DNA from: Anderseniella sp. Alg231-50
GTDB taxonomy: Bacteria; Pseudomonadota; Alphaproteobacteria; Rhizobiales; Aestuariivirgaceae
Assembly: GCF_900149695.1 (NCBI RefSeq)
Contig: NZ_LT703003.1
Span: 2,533,749-2,597,748, forward strand
Length of the DNA: 64,000 bases
Reading direction: 5' to 3'
The number at the start of each line of letters is the position of its first letter. The stretch's first letter is position 1. Below the pieces are notes generated by a model. That model did not search any database. It was given only the letters and a program-made list of their open reading frames with translations, and was not told the DNA's origin. This document shows, in pieces, positions 35,523 through 44,976 of this stretch. The position numbers and the translations under genes were made by a program.

Positions 35523-35705
35523 CCGTGTTTCCTTCGCTGTTGTCCAAAAATTGATCTCGATGCAGATCATGAAGGCTTGAATCATCAGCTTTCAGCCGTC
35601 ACGATCAGATAAAAGCTGGTCAGACGCGCAAACCAACCAGTCAATGAGTCGACCGGTCCGAGGTCATCTTTATCCGAATGGCACAGGGTCGGATCCTGAC
35701 CCCAG

Positions 35706-35729
35706 TGCCGCGGGAATACTCCCGCGGCA
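35706..35729. promoter_or_regulatory. Perfect inverted repeat before the membrane AraC-type regulator gene
   Basis: TGCCGCGGGA and TCCCGCGGCA form a perfect 10-base stem around the loop ATAC. It ends 28 bases before the ATG at 35758. There is no following T-run on the plus strand, so an operator or leader hairpin is more likely than a terminator for the upstream operon. The rest of the 235-base gap shows nothing distinctive. Confidence 0.45.
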
Positions 35730-35757
35730 GACTGCAATGGAATTTTGGTGGGGAGCA

Positions 35758-37542
35758 ATGATCAGATCATATTCGGCAGGGTTATGGGTCCTGGCAATTG
35801 TGCTGGTGTTCCAGGTCATGTCGGCGCAAGTAGCGCGAGCCGACAGCAAACCGGTTGCCTGCCCGGGTGTCAGCCACGCAACACCAACTCTCAATACACT
35901 GCCCGATGGACAGGGCTATCAGCTGCAGCCCCTGATTGCAGACGTGTTCAGTGACCCGACCGGACAGGTTCAGGCCAGCACGATTGCCCGACAACCATTC
36001 CTGCCCGGGCCGTGTAACGGCGTTTTCCAGGCCCCCTTGCCAAACCAGGCTGTTTGGCTGCGTTTCCAGGCCGCAAACAACACGACTGATGACAGGCAAT
36101 GGGTCGTGGGCTTCCTGGAGTTCATCTTTGATGATGTTGAACTGTTCGCACAGCAAGGCGACAGCGTTGTTTCCCTGTCGCGAGGCGGACGCACAATTCC
36201 GGTTACCGAGAAGGCAAACCGGGCCGCCAAAACCGGACTGTCCCTGAATGTCGCTCCCGGCAAAACCAGGTCCTATTATCTGAGGGTGTCCGGGACCTTT
36301 GCGCCCACCATGACAGCAGTTATCATGTCCCCGGACATGTTCCTGGGCTGGTCGACTTTATCTCTGACCCTGACGGCAGTATTCCTGGGCTATGTCGCCA
36401 CCATCGCCTTACTCAGTGTCGCCCTGTTCCGGCATGTGGACGCCCGTTTCTACAAGTACTACGCGCTTTACATGCTGTGTTTCTTTTCATTCTCCTTCAT
36501 CTATGACGGATGGCTCAGCAAGTTCATCGGGGTGACGCAACCGGTCACCGTGCTCATGCCCATTGCCGAATTTGTCGCCGGGCTAGGTGTCTTTGCGAAC
36601 ATTCAGTATTGTCGCGTGCTGCTGAACATAGATGAAGATGCACCGGTGTGGCGCCGCTTGTTTGCCCTCCTGTCAGGCGTGGCCGTCATTGCCACGTGCC
36701 TGGCTGTGATCGATCCATGGCGGCTTTCGCTACCCTTGCATCTGGCGTTTTTCGGATCTCCGCTCGTGCTGCTCGTTGTCGCATTGAAGAAAATCGCAGA
36801 CGGCTTGCCACAGGCCAAACCGGTATCCGGTTCGTTGCTGGCACTGACCGGCGGTTTGTTCACTGCCGTTTACGGTTTCATATTCCCCGCAGACATCGCC
36901 AAGGCCGCATCTGTGTACGATGTACTGCTGGCAACGCCGCTCAAGTGGGGGTACTACCTCGCCATTCTGGGTGAAACGACCTTCATGATGATTGCCATCT
37001 CGACGATGCTGAAAAACATTCAGGCGCAAAAGCATACCGCGCTGGCGGAGATCAGAGATCTGCAACTGAACGTGAGCGCGGTTGCAAAACAAAAAGCGGA
37101 CATCAGCAAAACGGCCAGTGAACGAATTGAGCGGCTTGAAGCCACTTTGGTAATGGATCCCAGGAGAGACCTTCTCGCCCCAATGGAACAGCGCTTCCTC
37201 GAGCAGGCAACTGACTGTGTGCTGCGTCATATTGCAGATGAAAAATTTGGAGCCCGCGAGTTGGCTTCACAACTGGGTACCAGCGAAAAAACACTTGGAC
37301 GGCGTCTGAAGCAATTGCAAAACCGGTCACCGGCAGCATTTATCCGGTCCATTCGCCTGAATCATTCACGCGAGCTTATCCTGCTGCGCCAGCGCAACTC
37401 GGTTGCCGAAGTCGCCCACGCCGCCGGATTCACCAGTGTCAGTCACTTTGCCAAGCTGTACCGGCAGCAATTCAATGAAACACCAAGCCAGTCGTTCAAA
37501 CTGCTGAAAACCGGTTGCGACTTCCCGGAACCTAATCCGTGA
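35758..37542 (+). CDS. 7TM-DISM receptor fused to an AraC-type DNA-binding domain
   Basis: This 594-residue protein has a signal peptide (residues 1-28), a periplasmic DISMED2-like sensor domain to about 190, seven membrane helices to about 410, a coiled coil to about 460, and a C-terminal double helix-turn-helix of the AraC type (ARELASQLGTSEKTLGRRLK, then VAEVAHAAGFTSVSHFAKLY). The architecture implies a one-component sensor that binds DNA while in the membrane; 7TM-DISM proteins more often end in GGDEF or kinase domains. GGGGAG two bases before the ATG at 35758 supports this start over two upstream ATGs. Its tail overlaps the SulP gene by 11 bases, convergently. Confidence 0.83.
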   Translation: MIRSYSAGLWVLAIVLVFQVMSAQVARADSKPVACPGVSHATPTLNTLPDGQGYQLQPLIADVFSDPTGQVQASTIARQPFLPGPCNGVFQAPLPNQAVWLRFQAANNTTDDRQWVVGFLEFIFDDVELFAQQGDSVVSLSRGGRTIPVTEKANRAAKTGLSLNVAPGKTRSYYLRVSGTFAPTMTAVIMSPDMFLGWSTLSLTLTAVFLGYVATIALLSVALFRHVDARFYKYYALYMLCFFSFSFIYDGWLSKFIGVTQPVTVLMPIAEFVAGLGVFANIQYCRVLLNIDEDAPVWRRLFALLSGVAVIATCLAVIDPWRLSLPLHLAFFGSPLVLLVVALKKIADGLPQAKPVSGSLLALTGGLFTAVYGFIFPADIAKAASVYDVLLATPLKWGYYLAILGETTFMMIAISTMLKNIQAQKHTALAEIRDLQLNVSAVAKQKADISKTASERIERLEATLVMDPRRDLLAPMEQRFLEQATDCVLRHIADEKFGARELASQLGTSEKTLGRRLKQLQNRSPAAFIRSIRLNHSRELILLRQRNSVAEVAHAAGFTSVSHFAKLYRQQFNETPSQSFKLLKTGCDFPEPNP

Positions 37543-39844
37543 GCAGTCTGATCAGGCGATTGGTCGACGTAAGGCGCTCCGCCAGCGTGCGTACCAGATA
37601 GTTACTGAACAAGGATGCCATTGCGGGCGCCTCAAGCGTCATTTTGGCCAGGGCCTCATTGCTCAACTGCCATGCCGTCGTATCGCATTCGGTGATTACC
37701 GACGCTGAGCGGCACTGATCCAGGCAGAAAGAAATCTCCCCGACCATCGTGCCGGCACCCAGGGTTCTCAATCGGACGGTCGTGCCTTCTGGCGTTTCGA
37801 GCTGGATGCTGACTTTTCCCTGTTCGATAAAGAAAATGTCCTTCGACTCCTCTCCCTGCCGGATCAGGGTCGCCTGTGACTCAAAATCCTTCCTTTCCAG
37901 ATATGGCAGCATGACCTCAGCGGCCCGCCCGTCATCCAGGATCCGGGCAAGCTGATCCTGGATGCAGGCTTTCGGCTCAGGCTGCGGTCTGTCCCGCCAG
38001 TCACGCAGCAGGTTTTCCTCGCACCACTCGAGCGCCCTGTCGAGATCATCGAAACGGCGTACCGGCAATCCCATGTCCGACTGGGCTGTCGCCGCATCAA
38101 GCTGACAGGCTGCGGTTTCACACAGGTTTGTCGTCATCAGCGTTCCATCGCTGCGCTCAACCAGCCGGCTGATCTTTGTAAAACCCAGGGCTGCCGATGA
38201 ATCAAGCCCGGTCACATCGCGGCAATCCAGCACCAGGAAGCGCAACGTCGGCAATCCTTGATCCTGCAGGCGCGCAGCTACAAGTTTCTGCAGTTTATGA
38301 ACCGTGCCGAAAAACACAAACCCCTGCAGCCGCAATATAAGGACCTGCTTTCCGTGAGAAGTCAGAAATTGCCGGTCTTCATCGGCATGCTCGAAGCTGC
38401 TGTGAAAGTCCTTGCCGGTCACTGCGTACTTTACAATCTCGACCCGGCTGTATTCGAGCGCAAACAGAACGACGGCGGAAAACAATCCTGCCAGCACGCC
38501 TTCAAGCAAGCCCACCGTGCTGATCACGAAAACGATGAGCAGGATAATCAGGTATTCCCGGCGCGGAATCCGCGCATAGGCATCAACCAGCCAATCGTAA
38601 AGCAGTGAAACGCCAATCCACAGCAGCAACCCGCCAAACAACGGGATCGGCATGTATTCCAGCAGCGAGCTTCCGAAAAACAGCATCGACGCGCACACAA
38701 CCGCAACGATGACACCCACCAGGCGATAAGGCGCGCCAAGTTGATGGCCAAGTATGGTCAATCCGAGACCCTGAAAGCCCGCCGCGCCGCCGCCTGCGCC
38801 GGCAAGCAAGTTGGCAATGCCGGCAGCGCGCAACTCGCGGTCCAGATCGACGTCGCGGCGAACCGAAAGTTCAATCCCGCTGGATGCAAACAGCACTGAA
38901 GTTGCTGTAATCGCCACAAGCGCAATCACTTTGGGGATTTCCGCGCCGATAACGCGCCAGTCGACACCGGTAAACGGATTGCCGCTCACCGGCGGCCAGA
39001 TCCCCTCCTGTGACAAGGGCAGGAACAACCAGCCCTCGGCTTGAAGCTGCGATACAGGCACGTCCAGCATCCATGCAAGGCCGTGAAACAGGACAAGTGC
39101 CGCCATGACCGCAACCGGCAGGATGAACGAACTGCCGGTTCGTCTTGCCAGTGCGCCGACGGTGCAGGCAAACACCGTAGCCGGGAGCCATTTGACGATG
39201 TTGGAGGCATCAAGCAACACATGGACACTTTGCAGGGTCAGCGTATCACCCACTATCACACCCAACGCACCGACCACGATCAACCAACCCATGCCGGCAA
39301 GAAACCCGCCAATGACCGGATACGGGATGAACCTGATCAGCCGGCCCAGGCGAAAGATGCCCATTGCCAGCAGGCACAATCCGGTGACCGACGTTGCCAG
39401 ACCGATCATGACGACAATCGTAGCGACAATATCTGCTTCGCTTCGAACGCCCGCCATGGTCGCATGGATCGACATTGCGATCACCGACAGGGCGACAACC
39501 GTAACCTCCTGGGAAACCGACACCATGCCGGGACAGGAACTGGAAACCGCTATGACGCAGCTCAGGACAATTGTACCGAAAAGACAGGCGGCAATAGCAA
39601 CCGTTATGTGTTCTCTCAGCTCGCCGGAGAACAGCAACGCAGCAGCAGAAACAGAGAACATCACGGCGAGCAGCCCGCAGATTATCCCGGCAGCAAGAAC
39701 AGAAAATACCTGCGATACGCCGAACGCGCCGGTCCGGGGCGTTATTGCACCGTCATCATCGGTTACATGAGCACCGACCGGCTGGATGCCGTCGCGCCGG
39801 TCCTGGTGGCCGCGAGTGAGGGTGTCCATCATTGTCCAGTTCAT
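37532..39844 (-). CDS. SulP-family anion transporter with STAS and cyclic-nucleotide-binding domains
   Basis: This 770-residue protein has a SulP membrane core of about 12 helices (IPYPVIGGFLAGMGWLI, AGGGAAGFQGLG). A cytosolic STAS domain follows (FLVLDCRDVTGLDSSAALGF). The C-terminal cNMP-type domain starts near residue 640 (KDIFFIEQGKVSIQLETPEGT, GTMVGEISF). It may move sulfate, bicarbonate or another anion, with nucleotide control of gating. The start is uncertain because no ribosome-binding site is evident before the ATG at 39844; ATGs at 39832 and 39829 are alternatives. Confidence 0.82.
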   Translation of the reverse strand: MNWTMMDTLTRGHQDRRDGIQPVGAHVTDDDGAITPRTGAFGVSQVFSVLAAGIICGLLAVMFSVSAAALLFSGELREHITVAIAACLFGTIVLSCVIAVSSSCPGMVSVSQEVTVVALSVIAMSIHATMAGVRSEADIVATIVVMIGLATSVTGLCLLAMGIFRLGRLIRFIPYPVIGGFLAGMGWLIVVGALGVIVGDTLTLQSVHVLLDASNIVKWLPATVFACTVGALARRTGSSFILPVAVMAALVLFHGLAWMLDVPVSQLQAEGWLFLPLSQEGIWPPVSGNPFTGVDWRVIGAEIPKVIALVAITATSVLFASSGIELSVRRDVDLDRELRAAGIANLLAGAGGGAAGFQGLGLTILGHQLGAPYRLVGVIVAVVCASMLFFGSSLLEYMPIPLFGGLLLWIGVSLLYDWLVDAYARIPRREYLIILLIVFVISTVGLLEGVLAGLFSAVVLFALEYSRVEIVKYAVTGKDFHSSFEHADEDRQFLTSHGKQVLILRLQGFVFFGTVHKLQKLVAARLQDQGLPTLRFLVLDCRDVTGLDSSAALGFTKISRLVERSDGTLMTTNLCETAACQLDAATAQSDMGLPVRRFDDLDRALEWCEENLLRDWRDRPQPEPKACIQDQLARILDDGRAAEVMLPYLERKDFESQATLIRQGEESKDIFFIEQGKVSIQLETPEGTTVRLRTLGAGTMVGEISFCLDQCRSASVITECDTTAWQLSNEALAKMTLEAPAMASLFSNYLVRTLAERLTSTNRLIRLLTD

Positions 39845-40067
39845 GTTCGGTCAGGTGCCTGATCTGAAAATTGCACCTGAATCCAGCGCGCACCTGAACC
39901 AGGCGCCGCGAGTTTTCAGTACTCGCATCTTTCAGATACCGCTTAAACAGGCCTTGGACGAATTGACTGATCTGCGGCCAATTTTGTCCGAAACAGGCGC
40001 ATGAAGCCGATGATTTCCCGGGCGGTCCATCAAAGACAGGGCGCAAGCCCCGATCCGGTCTGCCGGG

Positions 40068-41699
40068 TCACTGCTGGAACGCGAACTTCGCGGCCAGCGG
40101 CGCCAGTTGCGGAGCCCCGGCAATATAGTCGGCAGCACGTGCCGCGATCATTTGGGTCGGTGCATTGAGGTTGGCACTCATGATCTGCGGTATGACGGAG
40201 GCGTCGACCACGCTCAGGCCCTCAACGCCTTGAACCCGCATCTGGTCATCGACAACGCTATCTGGGCCATGGCCCATCCGGCAGGTGCCGCACGGGTGAA
40301 AATCCGTTGTCGCGGCCGACCGCACCCAGTCGCGAATGTCCGCATCGCTTGCCACCTGGGGGCCGGGCACCAACTCGACGCCGCGCAAGTCATCGAAAGC
40401 TTGTTGCGCCACCAGTTCGCGGGTCTTGTGCACCCCCTCAACCAGCTCATCAAGGTCACCTGGCTCTGCCAGGTAGTCGAAGTGAAGGGCCGGCTTGTCG
40501 TAAGGGTTGCCGGACTTGAGTGAAATTGAGCCGCGGCTGCGCGGGCGCAACTGATCAACATGAATGGCAAAAGCCTGCAACAGCTTGATGGTGCCTTCAT
40601 CGTATTCAAAGCCCACCGGCCCGAAATGATACTGCAGGTTGGGATAGGGCACGTTGGGATTGCCGCGGATCAGGCCGCCGGCTTCCCAGATGTTGGAGGC
40701 AGCCATGCCGGAGCGGGTAAACACCCACTGCAGCCCTGCGGCAGCCTTGCGCCACGGCACATCCACCTTGTGAATTGGGAAGCTCTTCAGGCATTCATAC
40801 TGCAGGATGATACTAGCATGATCCTGCAGGTTCCGGCCGACACCCGGTAAATCGATCAACGGCCTTATGCCCCGGTCGTTCAGATGGTCGGCCGGACCGA
40901 TGCCGGATAACATCAACAGTTGCGGCGAGTTGATCGCCCCACCGGCCAGGATGACTTGCGTACCGGCATGTACAATGCGTTCGGAACCCTTGTGGTCGAA
41001 CGCTATGCCGTAGGCGCGATTGCCGGTAAACAACACCCGCTTGACCATGGCCCGCACCAGCAGGGTTACGTTGCCGCGTTTCAATGCCGGCCTGAGATGC
41101 GCTACCGCGGCGCTGCACCGTCTGCCGTTCTTCCTGGTGGCATCCAGGCGCGCGACCCCTTCCGGGTTGAACCCGTTCAGGTCATCCGACCTGCCCTGGC
41201 CCGCCTGCTCACCTGCCGCAATGAATGCATTGTACAGGGGGTTGTCGAAACTGCCCTTTGACACACCGAGCGGACCACTGTCTCCGCGCCATTCATCCGC
41301 GCCGCGATCCGATGTCTCGCCCGCCTTGAAATAGGGCAGACAATGCTCATAGCTCCACCGGGTCAGGCCGTGCTCATTGGCCCAGCGGTCGTAGTCCAGC
41401 GGGTGCCCGCGCATATAGACCATGGAGTTGATGGATGACGAACCGCCGACCACCTTGCCTCTCGGCATGAACACGCTGCGGTCATGCAGTTCCGGTTCGG
41501 GTTCGGTGTGGTAGTTCCAGTTGAGTTTGGGCTCATGCCAGGTTCGGTAAACGCCGGCAGGCACATGGATCATCGGGTCATAATCCATGGGGCCGGCTTC
41601 CAGGATGAGGATTGTCTTGCGCCCGTCCGCCCCCAGCTTGTTGGCCAGAACACAGCCAGCCGATCCCGCGCCCACGATAATGTAGTCAAACGTATTCAT
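40068..41699 (-). CDS. GMC-family FAD oxidoreductase (choline/alcohol dehydrogenase-like)
   Basis: This 543-residue flavoprotein has the N-terminal FAD motif IIVGAGSAGCVLANKL and the GMC signature PRGKVVGGSSSINSMVYMRG. The C-terminal catalytic region is FHPCGTCRMGHGPDSVVD, with the His expected in the active site. It oxidises an alcohol; choline, long-chain alcohols and polyethylene glycol are known substrates of relatives. The ATG at 41699 starts the FAD fold directly, so the 18-codon extension is dropped. It is monocistronic, between two intergenic gaps of about 225-250 bases with no clear sites. Confidence 0.87.
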   Translation of the reverse strand: MNTFDYIIVGAGSAGCVLANKLGADGRKTILILEAGPMDYDPMIHVPAGVYRTWHEPKLNWNYHTEPEPELHDRSVFMPRGKVVGGSSSINSMVYMRGHPLDYDRWANEHGLTRWSYEHCLPYFKAGETSDRGADEWRGDSGPLGVSKGSFDNPLYNAFIAAGEQAGQGRSDDLNGFNPEGVARLDATRKNGRRCSAAVAHLRPALKRGNVTLLVRAMVKRVLFTGNRAYGIAFDHKGSERIVHAGTQVILAGGAINSPQLLMLSGIGPADHLNDRGIRPLIDLPGVGRNLQDHASIILQYECLKSFPIHKVDVPWRKAAAGLQWVFTRSGMAASNIWEAGGLIRGNPNVPYPNLQYHFGPVGFEYDEGTIKLLQAFAIHVDQLRPRSRGSISLKSGNPYDKPALHFDYLAEPGDLDELVEGVHKTRELVAQQAFDDLRGVELVPGPQVASDADIRDWVRSAATTDFHPCGTCRMGHGPDSVVDDQMRVQGVEGLSVVDASVIPQIMSANLNAPTQMIAARAADYIAGAPQLAPLAAKFAFQQ

Positions 41700-41946
41700 G
41701 CCAATGCCCCAGGCAGTCCCCCGCAATACCGGATCGCCGATCACCCAGGGCAACTATGCCTGCGTCCGTTCGCTCATGTCCACACTGGAACGATCTGGCG
41801 ACATGGCATTCCAGGTGATCAATCAGCAGCAGCAGCTGAGATCGTGGCTACATCACGCGCATGTTTCTTTCACCTGCCGGACCTGCCCGCTAACATAGCA
41901 CTGCCGCAGCCCGGACCCGGCGGTCGCCAAATCAGGAGAGCTACGC

Positions 41947-42459
41947 ATGGCTGAACAGCAAAACCTCACCCTGCAAGTTGCCGTCAATTCATTGGTCGCC
42001 CTGCTTTGCTGGGCGACGATGCTGCCTGCCCAGGCCCAGACCGAGACTGAAACCCTGCGCGGTTCGGCGATTGCCGTTGACGGGCGTATTGTCAGCATGG
42101 ATGGCAAAGAACTGATACTGGCCGACATCATCGTACCTGAACCGGGCGCCAAATGCCTGCTGCGCGGCAAACTGCGTGATTGCGGCAAGTTTGCCCGGCT
42201 GGGCCTGACAGAGCTGGTTGTTGCGGCCACCATCGAATGCCGGAAAACAAAACAACCGACCTACAACTGCAGGACCGAAGACGGCTACGATCTCGCTCTG
42301 GGCCAGATCCATGCCGGCTGGGCCGTGCCGACAAAATCGGCTCCGGCCCATTACTTCACCAAGATGAACGAGGCCAAAACCAAAAAGCGCATGCTGTGGT
42401 CGGCACTACATGCCGACGGGAAACCCGGTTACGCGTCCGCCCTGCTGGACAGAAACTAA
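41947..42459 (+). CDS. Secreted thermonuclease-fold (SNase-like) protein
   Basis: This 170-residue protein has an N-terminal signal peptide of about 31 residues (ending near LPAQAQ). A small beta-barrel resembling the staphylococcal nuclease family follows (GRIVSMDGKELILADIIVP, DGYDLALGQIHAGWAVP). Four Cys probably form disulfides. The Arg/Glu catalytic residues of true nucleases are not obvious, so it may be a non-catalytic relative. AGGAG precedes the ATG. It converges on the UspA gene 30 bases away. Confidence 0.6.
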   Translation: MAEQQNLTLQVAVNSLVALLCWATMLPAQAQTETETLRGSAIAVDGRIVSMDGKELILADIIVPEPGAKCLLRGKLRDCGKFARLGLTELVVAATIECRKTKQPTYNCRTEDGYDLALGQIHAGWAVPTKSAPAHYFTKMNEAKTKKRMLWSALHADGKPGYASALLDRN

Positions 42460-42489
42460 CCGGGGCATCCGACTTTCGATAACAGCCAT

Positions 42490-42984
42490 TTACGCATCGG
42501 CCTTGTAGGGCACCACCAGCGTTGGAATATCAGCCCGCCGCAACACCCGCTTCGCCACTGTTCCAAGGAACGTATGCGAGAAACCGTGGTCATGTGCCCC
42601 CAGGATAATGAGGTCACATTTCAACTCCTTGGCCCGGCGCAGGATCACTTCGGCAGGATACCCGTCGACGATCTCGATGGACTCGACCTGGTCTCGAATA
42701 CCCTGGTCTTCTTTCGGCAGCGCAGCCCAGAAGTTCTTCTGCCGCTCTGCCAGAACCGCCTTGACGTGGTCATGTCTTGTGCTCATCGCTTTTTTGCGGG
42801 ACTCGTCGTCCTGCATGAACATCTGCATGGTGATGCGCGCATCGTCGCTGAGCGGCTCAGCCACATGCAGAACATGCAGCTTGGCACCGGTCGCCTGAGC
42901 CATGCTGGCGGCATGGGTCAGCGCATAGGTCGAGTTTTTCGACAGATCCGTCGTGAACAGGATATGGGTTACTGTTGGTTTCAT
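42490..42984 (-). CDS. Universal stress protein linked to a TRAP transporter (TeaD-like)
   Basis: This 164-residue Usp begins VTHILFTTDLSKNSTYALTHAA and ends with the ATP-loop motif LGAHDHGFSHTFLGTVAKRV. It starts 28 bases after the TRAP large permease gene on the same strand. In Halomonas the equivalent TeaD binds ATP and down-tunes the TeaABC ectoine transporter, so a regulatory role on this transporter is a reasonable inference. The ribosome-binding site is weak (AAAAGG). Confidence 0.85.
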   Translation of the reverse strand: MKPTVTHILFTTDLSKNSTYALTHAASMAQATGAKLHVLHVAEPLSDDARITMQMFMQDDESRKKAMSTRHDHVKAVLAERQKNFWAALPKEDQGIRDQVESIEIVDGYPAEVILRRAKELKCDLIILGAHDHGFSHTFLGTVAKRVLRRADIPTLVVPYKADA

Positions 42985-43012
42985 AGTCAGAGACCTTTTC
43001 TGGGTGACCCGA

Positions 43013-44353
43013 TCAATAGCCGAAGAAGCGTGGCAGCCACAGCGAGATTTCCGGGAAGAACGCAATCACGAAAATCGCAACCGTGTTGATGAGCGCAAAT
43101 GGCAGGGCCTTCAGGGATATCTCCTCGATGGAAATCTTGGAAATACCCGATGCGATGAACAGGTTTTCCCCCAATGGCGGCGTCTGGAAGCCGATGCCAA
43201 GCGTACAGACCATCACCACGCCGAAGTGGATCGGGTCTATGCCCATGCTGTAGGCCACGGGAAGCATGACCGGCACCAGGATAAGGATCGTGGCCAGGGT
43301 TTCCATGAACATGCCGACGAACAGCAGGAAGAAAATGACCAGCGTCCAGATCACATAGATATTGTCTGTGAACGACAGCATGCCTGAAGCAATCACCGCA
43401 GGGATTTCATTCTCCACCAGAAGCCTGCCGAACACTGTTGCGGTAAACATGATCAACAGCACGCGGCCAGTAAGCCAGGTGGTCGTCTCAAGTGCGGTAA
43501 ACAGCTTTTCCCAGGACATCTCCCTGTAAATGAAGGTGCCGACAATCAGCGTGTAGAAAATGGCTACGATTGCCGCCTCAGTCGGTGTGAAGAACCCGGA
43601 ATAGATACCCCCCAGGATCACCACTGGCGCCATCAGGGCCCAGAAGCCGCGATACAGTTCGCACCAGATGTGACGCGCCGACCAACCCTCGGTAGTTCCC
43701 TTGTAGTTGTTCTTCTTCGCCAGGATGTAGTTCATGATGAGCAGGCTTCCGGCGATCACGAACGCTGGTACGAAACCGGCGATGAACAGTTTGGGGATAG
43801 ACACGGTCTGGAAGGTGCCGTGTGCTTCAACCGCGGCCGGTGGCGGTGGCATGCCCAGCGCGGCAATACCGAATATGATCAACGGAATGGACGGCGGAAT
43901 CACGATACCGAGGCCGCCCGCAGACGCGGTGATGGCGGATGAGTATCCCTTGCTGTAGCCGCGATCGATCATCGCCGGGATCATCAACATGCCCACGGCA
44001 GCGGTTGTAGCCGGCCCGGAGCCGGAGATAGCGCCGAAAAACAGGCACGCGACGACGGCTGCCGCCGACATGCCTCCGGTGAACGGACCGGCAAAGCTTT
44101 CAGCTACATTGATCAGTCGCCGGGACAATCCGGCAGATTCCATTAACGCCCCGGCCAGAATGAAGGCGGGTAACGCCATCAGCGGGAAGGAGCCGACCGA
44201 GGTAAACGCGATCTGCACGAACTTGATCGGGTTGTCCTCGAGCACGATGAACGAAATCAGCGTCGAGACACCCAGCGCAACAGTAATCGGCGCACCGATG
44301 AACAGCAGCAGCAGGAACGACCCGAACAGGATGAAAATGATTTGAGCTTCCAT
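43013..44353 (-). CDS. dctM: TRAP transporter large permease (DctM family)
   Basis: This 446-residue permease has about 12 helices. Typical DctM features are GAISGSGPATTAAVGMLMIPAM, GIVIPPSIPLIIFGI and LGIGFQTPPLGENLF. It couples substrate entry to the sodium or proton gradient using the periplasmic binding protein. It lies 14 bases after the small permease gene. Confidence 0.92.
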   Translation of the reverse strand: MEAQIIFILFGSFLLLLFIGAPITVALGVSTLISFIVLEDNPIKFVQIAFTSVGSFPLMALPAFILAGALMESAGLSRRLINVAESFAGPFTGGMSAAAVVACLFFGAISGSGPATTAAVGMLMIPAMIDRGYSKGYSSAITASAGGLGIVIPPSIPLIIFGIAALGMPPPPAAVEAHGTFQTVSIPKLFIAGFVPAFVIAGSLLIMNYILAKKNNYKGTTEGWSARHIWCELYRGFWALMAPVVILGGIYSGFFTPTEAAIVAIFYTLIVGTFIYREMSWEKLFTALETTTWLTGRVLLIMFTATVFGRLLVENEIPAVIASGMLSFTDNIYVIWTLVIFFLLFVGMFMETLATILILVPVMLPVAYSMGIDPIHFGVVMVCTLGIGFQTPPLGENLFIASGISKISIEEISLKALPFALINTVAIFVIAFFPEISLWLPRFFGY

Positions 44354-44367
44354 TGTACTTGCCCCTC

Positions 44368-44913
44368 TTAATGATCAGCTTTTGTGGCTTCGGTTTCGGC
44401 CTTGATGGCATCAAGGTCGATCGCATCGGGGTCTCGCATGTCCTCCTTGAGAACTATCTTTTTATAGTTCACCTGCAGGATGCGTATCGTCATCAGGGTG
44501 AAGGCTATCGGAAGCACGATGTAGACCCAGCTCAGATGGAAACCCAAAGTCTGAGAGGACTGGAATTTGTTCATCTTGTTGAAAATGAAATCGATCGCGA
44601 GGTAGACAAAAATAACATTAAACGCCAGCCAGAACAGATCGGCGAAGGCTTCAATATATTTGATGGCTGCTGGCCGCAGGAACTTGAACTGAAATGTCAC
44701 CCGGTTGTGGGCGCCCATTTTGGCCGCATAACTGGCCCCGAAGAAAACGAACCAGACGAACATGTAGACCGAAAGCTCTTCAATCCACGAGAACGAGAAC
44801 GAAAACAGTGTCCGCACCACGACTTGCAGAAACAGCAGGCAAACAAAAATCGCCAGCAAGGTTCGGCAAATGTAACTCTCGATATTATCCGCTATTTTCC
44901 AGAATTTGCTCAT
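44368..44913 (-). CDS. dctQ: TRAP transporter small permease (DctQ family)
   Basis: This 181-residue membrane protein has four helices (FWKIADNIESYICRTLLAIF at the start, SWIEELSVYMFVWFVFFGASY in the second segment). This matches the DctQ fold, in which the WxEE-type loop contacts the large subunit. It follows the binding-protein gene across a 63-base gap holding a strong hairpin. Confidence 0.9.
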   Translation of the reverse strand: MSKFWKIADNIESYICRTLLAIFVCLLFLQVVVRTLFSFSFSWIEELSVYMFVWFVFFGASYAAKMGAHNRVTFQFKFLRPAAIKYIEAFADLFWLAFNVIFVYLAIDFIFNKMNKFQSSQTLGFHLSWVYIVLPIAFTLMTIRILQVNYKKIVLKEDMRDPDAIDLDAIKAETEATKADH

Positions 44914-44934
44914 CTGACCCTCTTCCCCTTTGCT

Positions 44935-44958
44935 AGGGGGCGCCGGTTGGCGCCCCCT
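44935..44958. terminator. Strong intercistronic hairpin between the TRAP binding-protein and permease genes
   Basis: AGGGGGCGCC and GGCGCCCCCT form a perfect 10-base stem around GGTT. There is no T-run in the direction of transcription (minus), so full termination is unlikely. Such hairpins after binding-protein genes commonly stabilise the upstream message, giving more binding protein than permease. Confidence 0.65.
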
Positions 44959-44976
44959 GTTGTTGTCACGTGGAGA

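Noticed and set aside
35545-35575. TTGATCTCGATGCAGATCAT as a possible Fnr/FixK site upstream of the membrane AraC-type gene
   Set aside because: The half-sites are too far apart and the second half is imperfect.
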